Made by a program: the position numbers and the translations under genes. Positions 24,361-33,397 of a DNA stretch of 52,413 nucleotides are shown in pieces. The first letter of the stretch is position 1; each line of letters opens with the position of its first letter. The DNA is from Pseudonocardia sp. (lineage in GTDB: Bacteria; Actinomycetota; Actinomycetes; Mycobacteriales; Pseudonocardiaceae): contig NZ_JAOPWR010000428.1 in assembly GCF_025965585.1 (NCBI RefSeq), positions 1 through 52,413 on the forward strand. The letters are read 5' to 3'. The notes under the pieces were generated by a model, which was given only the letters and a program-made list of their open reading frames with translations, had not been told where the DNA came from and did not search any database.

Positions 24361-25206
24361 TCAGCCGATCGCGTCGAGGTCGGCGAGCACGTCGGCGGGC
24401 AGCTCCAGCGACGCGGCGGCGACGTTGTCGCGCAGGTGCACAGGCGACGACGTGCCGGGGATCAGCAGCATCGTCGGCGAGCGGTGCAACAGCCAGGCCA
24501 GCGCCACCTGGAACGGGGTGGCGCCCAGGCGCTTCGCGCAGTCGTCCAGCACGCCGGACTGCAATGGGGAGAAGCCGCCGAGCGGGAAGAACGGCGTGAA
24601 CCCGATCCCCTCGGCGACGCAGTGGTTCACCAGCGCGTCGTCCCCCCGCTGGGCGATGTTGTACATGTTCTGCACGCACACCACCGGCGCGATCGTGTGC
24701 GCCTCGGCGAGCTGTGCGGACGTCACGTTGCTGACGCCGAGGTGGCGGATCTTGCCCGCCACCTTCAGCTCGGCCAGCACGCCGAACGGCTCGGCGATCG
24801 AGGTCTCCTCGGGCCCGTGCTGGCCGCCGACGCGCAGGTTGACGACGTCCATGGCCTCGACGCCGAGGTTGCGGAGGTTGTCGTCGACCGCACTGATCAG
24901 ATCCTCGCGGGACAGCGCAGAGGGCCACGACTTGTCCGGAGCGCGCCTCGCCCCGACCTTGGTGACGAGCCGCAGGTCCTCCGGATAGGGGTGCAGGGCC
25001 TCCCGGATCAGCGCGTTGACGGTGTGCGGGCCGTAGTAGTCGCTGGTGTCGATGTGGGTGAGGCCGAGCTCGACCACCTCGCGTAGCACGGCCACCGCGG
25101 CGTCATGGTCGCGCGGCGGCCCCCATACACCGGGACCGGCGAGCTGCATGGCGCCGTAGCCCATGCGGGTGAGGACGAGGTCGTCGGCGAGACGGAGGGT
25201 CTGCAC
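24361..25206 (-). CDS. pdxI: Aldo/keto reductase, PdxI (YdbC)-like pyridoxal reductase
   Basis: A 281-aa AKR barrel protein. The string YGAMQLAGPGVWGPPRD (17-33), HIDTSDYYGPH with Asp53 and Tyr58, Lys83 in VTKVGARR, VVNLRVGG, and PFFPLGGFSPLQS closely follow E. coli YdbC, which was shown to be the NADPH pyridoxal reductase PdxI. As in YdbC, the usual catalytic-tetrad His position (LH-R) reads LRVGG. The GTG at 25206 has GGAG 8 nt upstream. Role by family: conversion of pyridoxal to pyridoxine in B6 salvage. No other B6 gene is nearby, so the function rests on similarity. Confidence 0.7.
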   Translation of the reverse strand: MQTLRLADDLVLTRMGYGAMQLAGPGVWGPPRDHDAAVAVLREVVELGLTHIDTSDYYGPHTVNALIREALHPYPEDLRLVTKVGARRAPDKSWPSALSREDLISAVDDNLRNLGVEAMDVVNLRVGGQHGPEETSIAEPFGVLAELKVAGKIRHLGVSNVTSAQLAEAHTIAPVVCVQNMYNIAQRGDDALVNHCVAEGIGFTPFFPLGGFSPLQSGVLDDCAKRLGATPFQVALAWLLHRSPTMLLIPGTSSPVHLRDNVAAASLELPADVLADLDAIG

Positions 25207-25365
25207 GGAAGCTCCTTCGACATCATGAAACTGGCGTTCCGCTGAACCGTACGGAGCCGGGCGGGCTGCTGCTGGGGGCGAGCAGGGCTCAACGTGGCGG
25301 GCGTGATCACGATCCGGGAGCGGGGCCTTGCCCTGTGCGCGTCCTGTCTCGCGCCGACGGCGTGA

Positions 25366-26859
25366 TCACGCGGGGCCGGGCTCCTCCGTGAGCGGCAGGA
25401 ACACCCGGAACCGGGTGTCACCCGGCTCGGACTCCACCACCACGTCGCCGTGGTGCCGGTTGACCACCACGCGATAGGTGACGTCGAGGCCCAGCCCCGT
25501 GCCGTGGCCGACGGCCTTGGTGGTGAAGAACGGCTCGAAGATCCGGCGCCGGACCTCGGGCGCGATACCGGGGCCCGTGTCGCCGATCTCGACGAGCAGC
25601 CGGTCGTCCACGCGGGCGGTGCGGACGGTCAGGGTGCCCGAGGCGGCCCCGTCCGCCGCCGTCATGGCGTCGATGGCGTTGTCGATCAGGTTGGTCCACA
25701 CCTGGTTGAGCTCGGCGGCGTACGCGGGCACCTGGGGCAGGGTGCGGTCGTAGTCGCGGACGATGCCGATGCCGCTCTCCTCCCCCAGCTTCCGCCCGAA
25801 CATCACCAGCGTGGCCTCGAGCCCCTCGTGGACGTCGATCCAGCGGTAGGGCGCCCGATCCATCTGGGAGTACTGCTTGGCCGCGCCGACGAGGTCGGAG
25901 ATGCGGGCGGTGGCGTCGAGGATCTCGCGCAGCAGGCTCTCGGTCTCCACGGTGTAGGCCAGCCAGCGGACGGCGCCCTCGAACGTGTCGGGGCCCGCGG
26001 TGGCGAGCACGGCCTCCATGTCGTCGACGCGCAGCCCGCCCGCGACGAACACCGGCGCCAGGTCCCAGCCGCCGGAGACCCCGTGCTCGTCGAGCCAGTC
26101 GCCGACCTCGTCCTCCAGGTCGGAGGCCTGCATCGGGGAGAGATCCGGCGCGTGGCGCACCTTCTTGACGAAGTCGTCCTGCGCCATCACCAGCTTCTGC
26201 AGCTGCGCGCCGGCGAGCTTGCCCGAGGCGATCATCGCGAGCTTGTTGCGCATGCCCGTCACGCGGTCGCGCAGCGCGTCGGCGGCGCGGCCTGCGGCGG
26301 CCGCCGGGTTGTTGAGCTCGTGGGTGAGCCCGGCCGAGAGCTTGCCAAGGGCCAGCAGCCGCTCCCGCTCGGCGACCTGCGAGTTGGTCTTGCGCATCCC
26401 CAGCAGCATCCCCTCCAGCAGATGGACGGCCATCGGGTACCAGCGGGCGAACTCGTCGGCGAACTCGCGCGCGGGCAGCGCCAGCACGACGCTGTCGGTG
26501 ATCGCCCGGACCGAGGCCGGGTAGTCGCGCGCCGACTCGTCCTCCAGGTAGAACTGCACGGCCCCGAAGTAGACGCCGGGCTGGTCGGTGCGGGTGGTCT
26601 CCACCGCGTCGCCGCCGATGACCCGGCTCATCGCGACGGTGCCGGTGAGCAGCACGTGGAAGCACTTCGCCGGCGTCCCCTCGGTGACGATGTCCTCCCC
26701 CGCGGGCACCTCGACGACGTCGGCGTGCTCACCCACCCAGGCCAGCTGCTCGTCGGACAGGTCGGCGAAGAGGAACAGCTCGCGCAGCTGTTCCGGCGGG
26801 AGGTGCTCGGGGAGAGCCTGCCCGCTCAACGCCGACGGTTCGCTCACACGCTCGCTCAC
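25366..26859 (-). CDS. Cytoplasmic histidine kinase with N-terminal cyclic-nucleotide-binding domain
   Basis: A 497-aa protein with no membrane helix. A cNMP-binding (CRP-like) beta-roll covers about 20-145 ([11 protein letters not shown], then [12 protein letters not shown]). The dimerisation helix has the H-box [15 protein letters not shown], and the ATPase core has the N-box [10 protein letters not shown], the G1 box GDTGPGI and the G2 box GHGTGLGL. The GTG at 26859 overlaps the stop of the upstream gene (GTGA), tying it to the receiver/thioredoxin-reductase fusion. It should sense a cyclic nucleotide or other ligand and phosphorylate the receiver of its partner; that pairing is inferred from coupling. 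Confidence 0.88.
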   Translation of the reverse strand: MSERVSEPSALSGQALPEHLPPEQLRELFLFADLSDEQLAWVGEHADVVEVPAGEDIVTEGTPAKCFHVLLTGTVAMSRVIGGDAVETTRTDQPGVYFGAVQFYLEDESARDYPASVRAITDSVVLALPAREFADEFARWYPMAVHLLEGMLLGMRKTNSQVAERERLLALGKLSAGLTHELNNPAAAAGRAADALRDRVTGMRNKLAMIASGKLAGAQLQKLVMAQDDFVKKVRHAPDLSPMQASDLEDEVGDWLDEHGVSGGWDLAPVFVAGGLRVDDMEAVLATAGPDTFEGAVRWLAYTVETESLLREILDATARISDLVGAAKQYSQMDRAPYRWIDVHEGLEATLVMFGRKLGEESGIGIVRDYDRTLPQVPAYAAELNQVWTNLIDNAIDAMTAADGAASGTLTVRTARVDDRLLVEIGDTGPGIAPEVRRRIFEPFFTTKAVGHGTGLGLDVTYRVVVNRHHGDVVVESEPGDTRFRVFLPLTEEPGPA

Positions 26860-28514
26860 TGGTCCGCCAGGTACCGGTGCACCAGCGTCACCGCCATCGC
26901 ACCCTCGCCGACCGCCGACGCCACGCGCTTCACCGACTCGGCCCGCACGTCCCCCGCCACGAACACCCCCGGAACGCTCGACTCCAGGTGGTAGGGGTCG
27001 CGGTCGAGCGGCCATCCCGATGGCCGCTCGCCGCCGACCACGAGGTCGGGCCCGGTGGGCACGAACCCGCGGTCGTCGCGAACCAGCACGCCGTCGAGCC
27101 AGTCGGTGCGCGGAGCGGCGCCGATGAACACGAACATCGACCCGGCCTCCACCTCCTGCTTCTCGCCGCTGGCACGGTCGGAGAGCACGAGCCACTGCAG
27201 GTGCCCGTCGCCGCAGGCCTGGGCCACCTCGGTGCCGGTGCGCACGTTCACGTTGTCGATGGCGTCGAGCTGCTTGATCAGGTAGGTGGACATCGAGGCC
27301 TCCAGGCCCGAGCCGCGCACCAGCACCGTGACGGTGTCGGCGTGACGGGAGAAGAACACCGCGGCCTGCCCGGCGGAGTTGGCTCCGCCGACGATGTAGA
27401 CGTGCTGACCAGCACACGCGGGGGCCTCGGTGGCCGCGGAGCCGTAGTAGACGCCGCGGCCGGTCAGCTCGGTGACGCCCGGCGCATCCAGGCTGCGGTA
27501 GGAGACGCCGGTGGCCAGCACCACCGCGTGCGCCGCGATCTCGCTGCCGTCGCCGAACCTGACGACGCGCGCCGAGCCCCGCGCCTCCAGCCCGAGGACG
27601 TCGCGCGCGGTGAGCACCTCGGCGCCGAACTTGGCGGCCTGCCGCCGCGCGCGATCGGTGAGCTGGGCGCCGGACACGCCGTCGGGGAAGCCGAGGTAGT
27701 TCTCGATGCGTGAGCTCTGCCCGGCCTGCCCGCCGGTGGCCTGCCGCTCGACGAGGACGGTGCGCAGCCCCTCCGACGCGCCGTAGACCGCCGAGCCCAG
27801 CCCGGCCGGGCCGCCGCCGATGACGATCAGGTCGTAGAAGTCGATGGCCGGGTCGGTGCTGAGACCGACCGCGCCGGCGATCTCCGACTCGGACGGGTTG
27901 CGCAGCACCGTGCCGTCGGTGGTGATCAGCAGCGGCACGTCGTCGGGCCCCGCGCCCGCGGCCTCCAGCAGCCGCGCGCCCTCCGGCTCGTCGATGGAGT
28001 ACCAGCGGTAGGGCACGGAGTTGCGGGCCAGGAAGTCGCGGGCACCGAACGACTCCGCCGACCAGCGGTGCCCCACCAGCCGCGTCTCCTCGACGGGCCG
28101 CACGCCCACCGCGCGCCACGTCTCGACGAGCGCGTCGATCACCGGGTAGAGCTTCTCCTCCGGTGGGTCCCACGGCTTGAGCAGGTAGTGGTCGACGTCC
28201 ACGACGTTGATGGCGCGGATCGCGGCGTCGGTGTCGGCGTAGGCGGTGAGCAGGGCGCGACGGGCGTGCGGGGCGATGTCCATCGCCGCCTCGAGGAAGT
28301 CGATGCCGTTCATCTCCGGCATCCGGTAGTCGGCGAGGATCGCCGCCACCGGCTCGCCGCGCAGTGCCAGCTCCCGCAGCGCGTCGAGCGCGTCGTGGCC
28401 GGACTCGGCACGGACGACCCGGAACTCCTCGCCGTAGCGGCGGCGCAGGTCCCGCGCGACGGACCGGCTGACGCCGGGATCGTCGTCGACGGTCATGAGG
28501 ACGGGCTTGGCCAT
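26856..28514 (-). CDS. Response-regulator receiver fused to thioredoxin-reductase-like flavoprotein
   Basis: A 552-aa fusion. Residues 1-125 are a receiver domain with Asp10/Asp11, phosphoacceptor Asp62 in LADYRMP and Lys113 in LLKPW. Residues about 145-220 look like a glutaredoxin-fold domain without Cys pair (FLARNSVPYRWYSID, then LITTDGTVLRNPS). Residues 226-552 are a TrxR-like FAD/NADPH module (IGGGPAGLG at 232-240, TGGQAGQSSRIENYLGFP, VYIVGGANSAGQ, VFVAGDVR). The redox CxxC of true TrxR is absent; only PACAG appears in that area. The output is therefore probably an NAD(P)H flavoenzyme switched by phosphorylation. ATG 28514 is the only start that gives a full receiver. Confidence 0.9.
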   Translation of the reverse strand: MAKPVLMTVDDDPGVSRSVARDLRRRYGEEFRVVRAESGHDALDALRELALRGEPVAAILADYRMPEMNGIDFLEAAMDIAPHARRALLTAYADTDAAIRAINVVDVDHYLLKPWDPPEEKLYPVIDALVETWRAVGVRPVEETRLVGHRWSAESFGARDFLARNSVPYRWYSIDEPEGARLLEAAGAGPDDVPLLITTDGTVLRNPSESEIAGAVGLSTDPAIDFYDLIVIGGGPAGLGSAVYGASEGLRTVLVERQATGGQAGQSSRIENYLGFPDGVSGAQLTDRARRQAAKFGAEVLTARDVLGLEARGSARVVRFGDGSEIAAHAVVLATGVSYRSLDAPGVTELTGRGVYYGSAATEAPACAGQHVYIVGGANSAGQAAVFFSRHADTVTVLVRGSGLEASMSTYLIKQLDAIDNVNVRTGTEVAQACGDGHLQWLVLSDRASGEKQEVEAGSMFVFIGAAPRTDWLDGVLVRDDRGFVPTGPDLVVGGERPSGWPLDRDPYHLESSVPGVFVAGDVRAESVKRVASAVGEGAMAVTLVHRYLADQ

Positions 28515-28955
28515 GCGGGCTCCCGGACGGCGAGAAGACGAACACGACGGCGCGCGGACCCGCGCGGGGTGAGGCGGCGTGCTGTCACCGAACCTAGTCC
28601 GGCGCACACCCCGACGGCGACCGTGTCCGCCACAGGGCGAGGTACACGATGTACCGGGGATCTTCCACGAAAAGGTGCGGCCGAAAGAGAACCACAACGA
28701 GCGTGAGGTCACGATCCGGTCTCGTCGTCGGCCGCCCTTCCAGCACCGCGGAGGACGGTCGAGCGACCGGGTCCGGGCTGTGACCGGCCCATTCCGGGAT
28801 CCGGACCGGAGCGCAGGGCGGCCGGACCGCCGGACCGCCGGTGCCACCCACTCGTGCTCCAGCCCGACGAACCAGCCGGACGGGGCTAACGTCCCTCGGA
28901 CATCGCGGCGCTGGAGACACATCCGGGTGACGCAACCGGGGAAGGGGCGTGGCGG
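28515..28955. other. Long divergent intergenic region
   Basis: A 441-bp region between the flavoprotein gene (minus) and the osmoprotectant permease (plus). It holds a perfect dyad GGTACA-CGA-TGTACC at 28641-28655 and a possible plus-strand -10 TAACGT at 28888-28893. GGGAAGGGG just before ATG 28956 is the ribosome site. Six-frame reading shows no convincing gene. Its length suggests two separately controlled promoters. Confidence 0.45.
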
Positions 28956-29642
28956 ATGGGCGACATCCTCCAGTACCTGTCGACCAACTCGGCAGATGTG
29001 CAGTTCTTCGCGCAGAGTCATTTCCTGCTCGTCCTGTACTCGGAGGGGATCGCCGCCGTGATCGCCGTGGGGCTGGCACTGGTGCTGCACACCAACCAGC
29101 TGACGCCACCGTCCTGGTCCAAGCGGATCCGGGCAGGCACCCAGGAGACCGCGCTGCTGGTCTCCTCCGCGCTGCTGACCGTGCCGTCGCTGGCACTGTT
29201 CAGCCTGCTGCAGCCGCCGCTCGGGCTGGGCATCACCCCGGCCATCGTCGGCCTGACGCTCTACGGGATCTACCCGGTGCTGCGCAACACGGTCGCCGGG
29301 CTGTCCTCGGTGGACCCCGCGGTGATGGAGGCCGCCCGCGGCATCGGCATGGGGCCGGTCCGCCGGATGGTGCGCATCCAGATGCCGTTGGCGTGGCCGG
29401 TCGTCCTGTCCGGGATCCGCGTCTCCGTGCTCATCATGATCTCCATCGCGGCCGTCGCCGCGATCATCAGCGACCTCGGCTTCGGCAAACCGCTCCTGGA
29501 CGGGCTCTCCCGCCTCGGCGGGGCGGGCAGCTTCGCCCAGGTGGTGGTCGGCACGGTCGGGCCGCTGTTCATCGCCGCCGTGTTCGAGATCGTGTTCGTC
29601 ATCGTCAAGCGTCTCACCACGCCGAGGGGGATCCGTGTCTGA
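28956..29642 (+). CDS. Osmoprotectant ABC transporter permease (OpuC/OsmU type), first
   Basis: A 228-aa permease with about five or six helices and the EAA loop VMEAARGIGMGPVRRMV (from about residue 127). The pattern LYGIYPVLRNTVAGL is typical of glycine-betaine/choline/proline permeases of the OpuCB/OpuCD and OsmW/OsmY group. It is the first gene of a four-gene transporter set that ends with an OpuAC-type binding protein. Its 3' end overlaps the ATPase gene by 8 nt. Confidence 0.9.
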   Translation: MGDILQYLSTNSADVQFFAQSHFLLVLYSEGIAAVIAVGLALVLHTNQLTPPSWSKRIRAGTQETALLVSSALLTVPSLALFSLLQPPLGLGITPAIVGLTLYGIYPVLRNTVAGLSSVDPAVMEAARGIGMGPVRRMVRIQMPLAWPVVLSGIRVSVLIMISIAAVAAIISDLGFGKPLLDGLSRLGGAGSFAQVVVGTVGPLFIAAVFEIVFVIVKRLTTPRGIRV

Positions 29643-30750
29643 GACCGCCCAGGTCACCGCCACCGACCAGGCCGAGTCCCCCACCCGGCCGATGATCGCT
29701 CTGGAGGGCGTCAGCAAGACCTACCCGGGGCAGGACCACCCCGCCGTCGAGGAACTGGAGTTCGAGGTCCCCGAGGGCAACATCGTGATGCTCATCGGGC
29801 CGTCGGGTTGCGGCAAGACCACGACCCTGAAGATGATGAACCGGCTGATCGAGCCGACCACCGGCCGCATCATCCTCGACGGCGACGACGTCACCTCGGT
29901 CAACGCCGACCAGCTGCGCAGGCGCATCGGCTACGTCATCCAGCAGGTCGGGCTGTTCCCGCACATGTCGATCGGCGACAACATCGGCATGGTCCCGAAG
30001 ATGCTCGGCTGGGACCGTGCCCGCATCGCGTCCCGGGTGGACGAGCTGCTGAACCTGGTCGGCATGGAGCCCGGCCAGTACCGCGACCGCTACCCGCGTC
30101 AGCTCTCCGGCGGCCAGCAGCAGCGCGTCGGCGTGGCCCGCGGGCTCGCCGCGGACCCGCCGGTGATGCTCATGGACGAGCCGTTCGGCGCGATCGACCC
30201 GATCACCCGCGAACGGCTGCAGGACGAGTTCCTCGAGGTGCAGCGGCAGGTGGCGAAGACGATCTGCTTCGTCACCCACGACCTGACCGAGGCCGTCAAG
30301 CTCGGCGACCGGATCGCGATCTTCCGGCCCGGAGGGCGGCTCGCCCAGTACGACACCCCCGACGAGATCCTCACCAACCCGGCCGACGACTTCGTCGCCG
30401 AGTTCGTCGGCGGCGGCGCCGCCGTCCGCAGGCTGTCGCTGCTGGACCTGGCACGCCTGCAGCTCGACGAGATCGTGGTGTCCAGCGGTGGCACGCCCGC
30501 GGGCGACCACCCGGTGCTCGCCGTCGGCGACGACGACCGCCCCGACCGTTGGCTGCACGTGCCCGGCTACGACGAGCCGCCGCCACTGGTCACGTCTCCG
30601 CTGAGCGGCACCGTCTACGACGCCGTCGACGCGATGCTCAACACCCGGGTCCCGCTCGTGCTCGTCGTCGACGACGACGGCCGCTCGCGCGGTGCGCTGC
30701 GCTGGGACGCGCTGGTGGGAGACCTGCGCGCGAAGGGGCGCAGGGCGTGA
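29635..30750 (+). CDS. Osmoprotectant ABC transporter ATPase (OpuCA/OsmV-like)
   Basis: A 371-aa ABC ATPase. Walker A is GPSGCGKTT (about 59-67), the signature LSGGQQQRVGVARGL, Walker B MLMDEPFGAIDP and the H-loop in VTHDLTEA. A C-terminal part after about residue 275 contains one recognisable CBS-like stretch (TVYDAVDAMLNTRVPLVLVV), the place where OpuCA-type ATPases carry a CBS pair for ionic-strength or c-di-AMP control; here it looks reduced. GTG 29635 overlaps the permease by 8 nt, and its stop overlaps the next GTG (GTGA). Confidence 0.92.
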   Translation: MSETAQVTATDQAESPTRPMIALEGVSKTYPGQDHPAVEELEFEVPEGNIVMLIGPSGCGKTTTLKMMNRLIEPTTGRIILDGDDVTSVNADQLRRRIGYVIQQVGLFPHMSIGDNIGMVPKMLGWDRARIASRVDELLNLVGMEPGQYRDRYPRQLSGGQQQRVGVARGLAADPPVMLMDEPFGAIDPITRERLQDEFLEVQRQVAKTICFVTHDLTEAVKLGDRIAIFRPGGRLAQYDTPDEILTNPADDFVAEFVGGGAAVRRLSLLDLARLQLDEIVVSSGGTPAGDHPVLAVGDDDRPDRWLHVPGYDEPPPLVTSPLSGTVYDAVDAMLNTRVPLVLVVDDDGRSRGALRWDALVGDLRAKGRRA

Positions 30751-31532
30751 CCACCGCGACGGCACCGGCCCCCACGGCGGGCCGTGCCCGCGGCAGGCGG
30801 CGGGACAGGTCCCTGTACGTGACACCGGTCCTCGTCGTGCTCATCGTGGCCGGCGTCGTGACGTGGATCGACGCCCAGGACTTCACCCGGCCCGGCCGCG
30901 CTCCCGAGGGTCGCGCACTGGACTTCGGCAGCCTCTGGACGCAGTTCCTCCAGCAGGCCTACCTGGTCGTGGTGTCCACCGTCGTGGTGGTGGTCATCTC
31001 GATCCCGATCGGCATCCTGCTCAGCCGGCGTTCGGCAGGCCGACTCGGCGACGCCGTGCTCGCCGTCGGCGGGTTCCTGCAGGCGCTGCCCCCGTTCGGG
31101 GTGATCATCCTGATGGCGTTCAGCCCGCTGGGGTTCGGGGCGCCCAGCGCGATCGTCGCCCTGGTCATCGCCTCGTTCCTCCCGGTGCTCACCAACACCG
31201 TCGTGGGGCTGCGCCAGGTCGAGCCCTCGTTCATCGAGGCCGCGCGGGGCATGGGCATGTCCGCGGGCATGACCCTGCGGCGGGTGGAGCTCCCGCTGGC
31301 CGTGCCGGTGATGGTGGCCGGCATCCGGGTCGCGCTCGTCCTCAACGTCGGCACGGCCACGCTGGCCACGTTCATCGGCGCAGGCGGGCTCGGGACGCCG
31401 ATCCAGAGCATGTTGAAGCTCGGCCGGACCGACGCGGCGTTCGCCGTGGCGGCACTGGTCACCGCGCTCGCACTGTTCGTCGACTGGCTCGCCGCGCTGG
31501 CGGAGCGCGCGGTGCGCGGCGCGGGCGGCTGA
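30747..31532 (+). CDS. Osmoprotectant ABC transporter permease, second
   Basis: A 261-aa permease with a basic cytoplasmic N-terminus of about 25 residues and six helices. The EAA loop is FIEAARGMGMSAGMTLRRV (from about residue 161), and FIGAGGLGTPIQSML is the conserved C-terminal motif of OpuC-type permeases. The GTG at 30747 overlaps the ATPase stop. It should form a heterodimer with the permease at 28956. Confidence 0.92.
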   Translation: MTTATAPAPTAGRARGRRRDRSLYVTPVLVVLIVAGVVTWIDAQDFTRPGRAPEGRALDFGSLWTQFLQQAYLVVVSTVVVVVISIPIGILLSRRSAGRLGDAVLAVGGFLQALPPFGVIILMAFSPLGFGAPSAIVALVIASFLPVLTNTVVGLRQVEPSFIEAARGMGMSAGMTLRRVELPLAVPVMVAGIRVALVLNVGTATLATFIGAGGLGTPIQSMLKLGRTDAAFAVAALVTALALFVDWLAALAERAVRGAGG

Positions 31533-31586
31533 GCCACCACGAAAGTCGGCGTATCGGACTGTCAGGCACAACGGAGGGGAACACAC

Positions 31587-32567
31587 ATGCGGTTGAGGAC
31601 ACGCGGGGCTGCGCTGGCGGCTGCAGGCACGGCAGTGGCGGCGCTGGTGGCCGGATGCGCGGGCGGAGGGCTGCAGCAGAGCAGCGGCGCAGCGGCCGGG
31701 GCGGGCAGCCTGGCGCAGGGCATCAGCCTCAAGGGCCAGACCTACACCGTGGGCAGCAAGGACTTCGACGAGCAGCTGGTGCTCTGCCAGATCACCATCG
31801 ACGTGCTGCAGTCGGCAGGCGCCTCGGTGAACCCGAAGTGCAACGTCGGCGGCACCCAGGCCACCCGTGACGCGCTGCTCGGCGGCCAGATCGACATGTA
31901 CTGGGAGTACACGGGCACCGCCCAGGTCACGTTCCTCAACGGCAAGCCGATCCAGGACGCGCAGCAGCAGTACGACACGGTCAAGGCGGCCGACCTGAGC
32001 AAGAACCAGATCGAGTGGCTGGCGCCGTCCGCGTTCAACAACACCTACGCGTTCGCGGTGTCCGAGGCCAAGGCCCAGGAGCTGGGCCTCAAGACCGACT
32101 CGGACATGGCCGCCTACTACAACAAGGGCGGCACCGGCACCACCTGCGTCGAGAGCGAGTTCCTCAACCGCGACGACGGGCTCCCCGGATTCCTCACGAC
32201 CTACGGCTTCAAGCTCCCTGGCGGGCAGCCGCAGGTGCTCGACACCGGCGCGGTCTACCAGGCGACGGCGGACCCGAACAAGTGCCTGTTCGGCGAGGTG
32301 TTCACCACCGACGGCCGGATCCCGGCGCTGAAGCTGCGGGTGCTGACCGACGACAAGGTCTACGAACCGCTCTACAACGCATCGCTCAACGTGCGGAAGT
32401 CCGTATACGACAAGAACCCGGCCATCGCGCAGCTCTTCGCACCGGTCGCCGCGGCACTGACCAACTCGGAGATGCTCACGCTCAACGGCAAGAAGTCGTC
32501 GGACAACATCCCGGAGGCGCAGGTCGCCCACGACTGGCTCGTCTCGAAGGGCTTCATCGCCGGCTGA
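31587..32567 (+). CDS. Osmoprotectant-binding lipoprotein, OpuAC family
   Basis: A 326-aa substrate-binding protein. The signal peptide ends in the lipobox LVAGC with Cys24. The mature protein has the family landmarks YTVGSKDFDEQLVL, DMYWEYTGTAQ and AYAFAV-like strand (NTYAFAVSEAK), seen in QAT (quaternary amine) binders such as OpuCC, OsmX and ProX. It lies 54 nt after the second permease, with GGAGGGGA upstream of ATG 31587. The aromatic cage that decides choline, betaine or carnitine cannot be assigned by eye. Confidence 0.9.
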   Translation: MRLRTRGAALAAAGTAVAALVAGCAGGGLQQSSGAAAGAGSLAQGISLKGQTYTVGSKDFDEQLVLCQITIDVLQSAGASVNPKCNVGGTQATRDALLGGQIDMYWEYTGTAQVTFLNGKPIQDAQQQYDTVKAADLSKNQIEWLAPSAFNNTYAFAVSEAKAQELGLKTDSDMAAYYNKGGTGTTCVESEFLNRDDGLPGFLTTYGFKLPGGQPQVLDTGAVYQATADPNKCLFGEVFTTDGRIPALKLRVLTDDKVYEPLYNASLNVRKSVYDKNPAIAQLFAPVAAALTNSEMLTLNGKKSSDNIPEAQVAHDWLVSKGFIAG

Positions 32568-32591
32568 CACCCACGGCGCCGCTCGTCGGCG

Positions 32592-33371
32592 TCATGCCCG
32601 TCCCCGCCTCGGCGTGCGGGCCACCGCGAAGATCCTCCGGAACGGGAACCAGGTCGTGCCGTCGGGCCGCGCCGGGTAAGCCTCCCGCAGCCGCGGGGCC
32701 AGCTCCGATCGGAAGGCCGCGTAGTCGTCGGCGGGCAGCGCGTCGCGGACGGGGCGCAGGGCCGTGGCACTGATCCACTTCAGCACGGGGTCGGTGCCGG
32801 TGAGGCATTGCAGGTACGTCGTCTCCCAGACGTCGACGTCCGCGCCCGCGGCCGCCATCAGCTCGGCGTAGACCTCCGGGTCGGGCACCGCGTCGCCGCC
32901 GCGGACACCGACCTTTCCCCGCCACGCCGGCTCCTCGAGCAGCTCGCGGACCAGCACGTGCGACGGCGCCCCGAAGTTGCCCGGCACCTGCAGCGCGAAC
33001 CAGGCCGCTGGCGGCATCGCCGACAGCCACCGCGGCAGCAGGTCCAGGTGGGTGGGCACCCACTGCAGTACCGCGTTGGTGATCACCACGTCGTCGTCGG
33101 GGGCGGGTGTCCAGTCGACGACGTCGGCCTGCGCGGCGGCGATCCCGCGCTCGCGGGCTGCGGCCACCATCTCCGCCGACGAGTCCGACGCGACCACGGT
33201 GGCGTCGGGCCAGCGGGCGGCGAGCACTGCCGTCAGGTTGCCGGGTCCGCAGCCCAGGTCCACCACGCGCCGCGGGGACGTGGCCCCGACCCGCGCGAGC
33301 AGGTCGTGGAACGGCCGGGAGCGGTGGTCGTCGAAGTCGAGGTACAGCGCCGGATCCCAGACGGTGCTCAT
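32592..33371 (-). CDS. tam: Trans-aconitate 2-methyltransferase
   Basis: A 259-aa class I SAM methyltransferase. The start WDPALYLDFDDHRSRPFHDL, the SAM loop VVDLGCGPGNLT (about 35-46), the motif ITNAVLQWVPTH and the C-terminal FPFRRIFAVA match Tam, which methylates trans-aconitate formed from cis-aconitate and so relieves aconitase inhibition. ATG 33371 was chosen from family length; the longer frame upstream runs into a different gene. The promoter is squeezed into 26 bp and covered by a perfect dyad (33380-33397). Confidence 0.9.
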   Translation of the reverse strand: MSTVWDPALYLDFDDHRSRPFHDLLARVGATSPRRVVDLGCGPGNLTAVLAARWPDATVVASDSSAEMVAAARERGIAAAQADVVDWTPAPDDDVVITNAVLQWVPTHLDLLPRWLSAMPPAAWFALQVPGNFGAPSHVLVRELLEEPAWRGKVGVRGGDAVPDPEVYAELMAAAGADVDVWETTYLQCLTGTDPVLKWISATALRPVRDALPADDYAAFRSELAPRLREAYPARPDGTTWFPFRRIFAVARTPRRGRA

Positions 33372-33379
33372 GGCTCCGT

Positions 33380-33397
33380 ACAGTACGCCCGTACTGT
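33380..33397 (-). promoter_or_regulatory. 18-bp inverted-repeat operator over the tam promoter
   Basis: A perfect ACAGTAC-N4-GTACTGT dyad. Its minus-strand right arm contains TACTGT, a -10-like box 8 nt before ATG 33371. The form is typical of TetR-family operators, but no TetR gene lies in the window. Confidence 0.6.
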
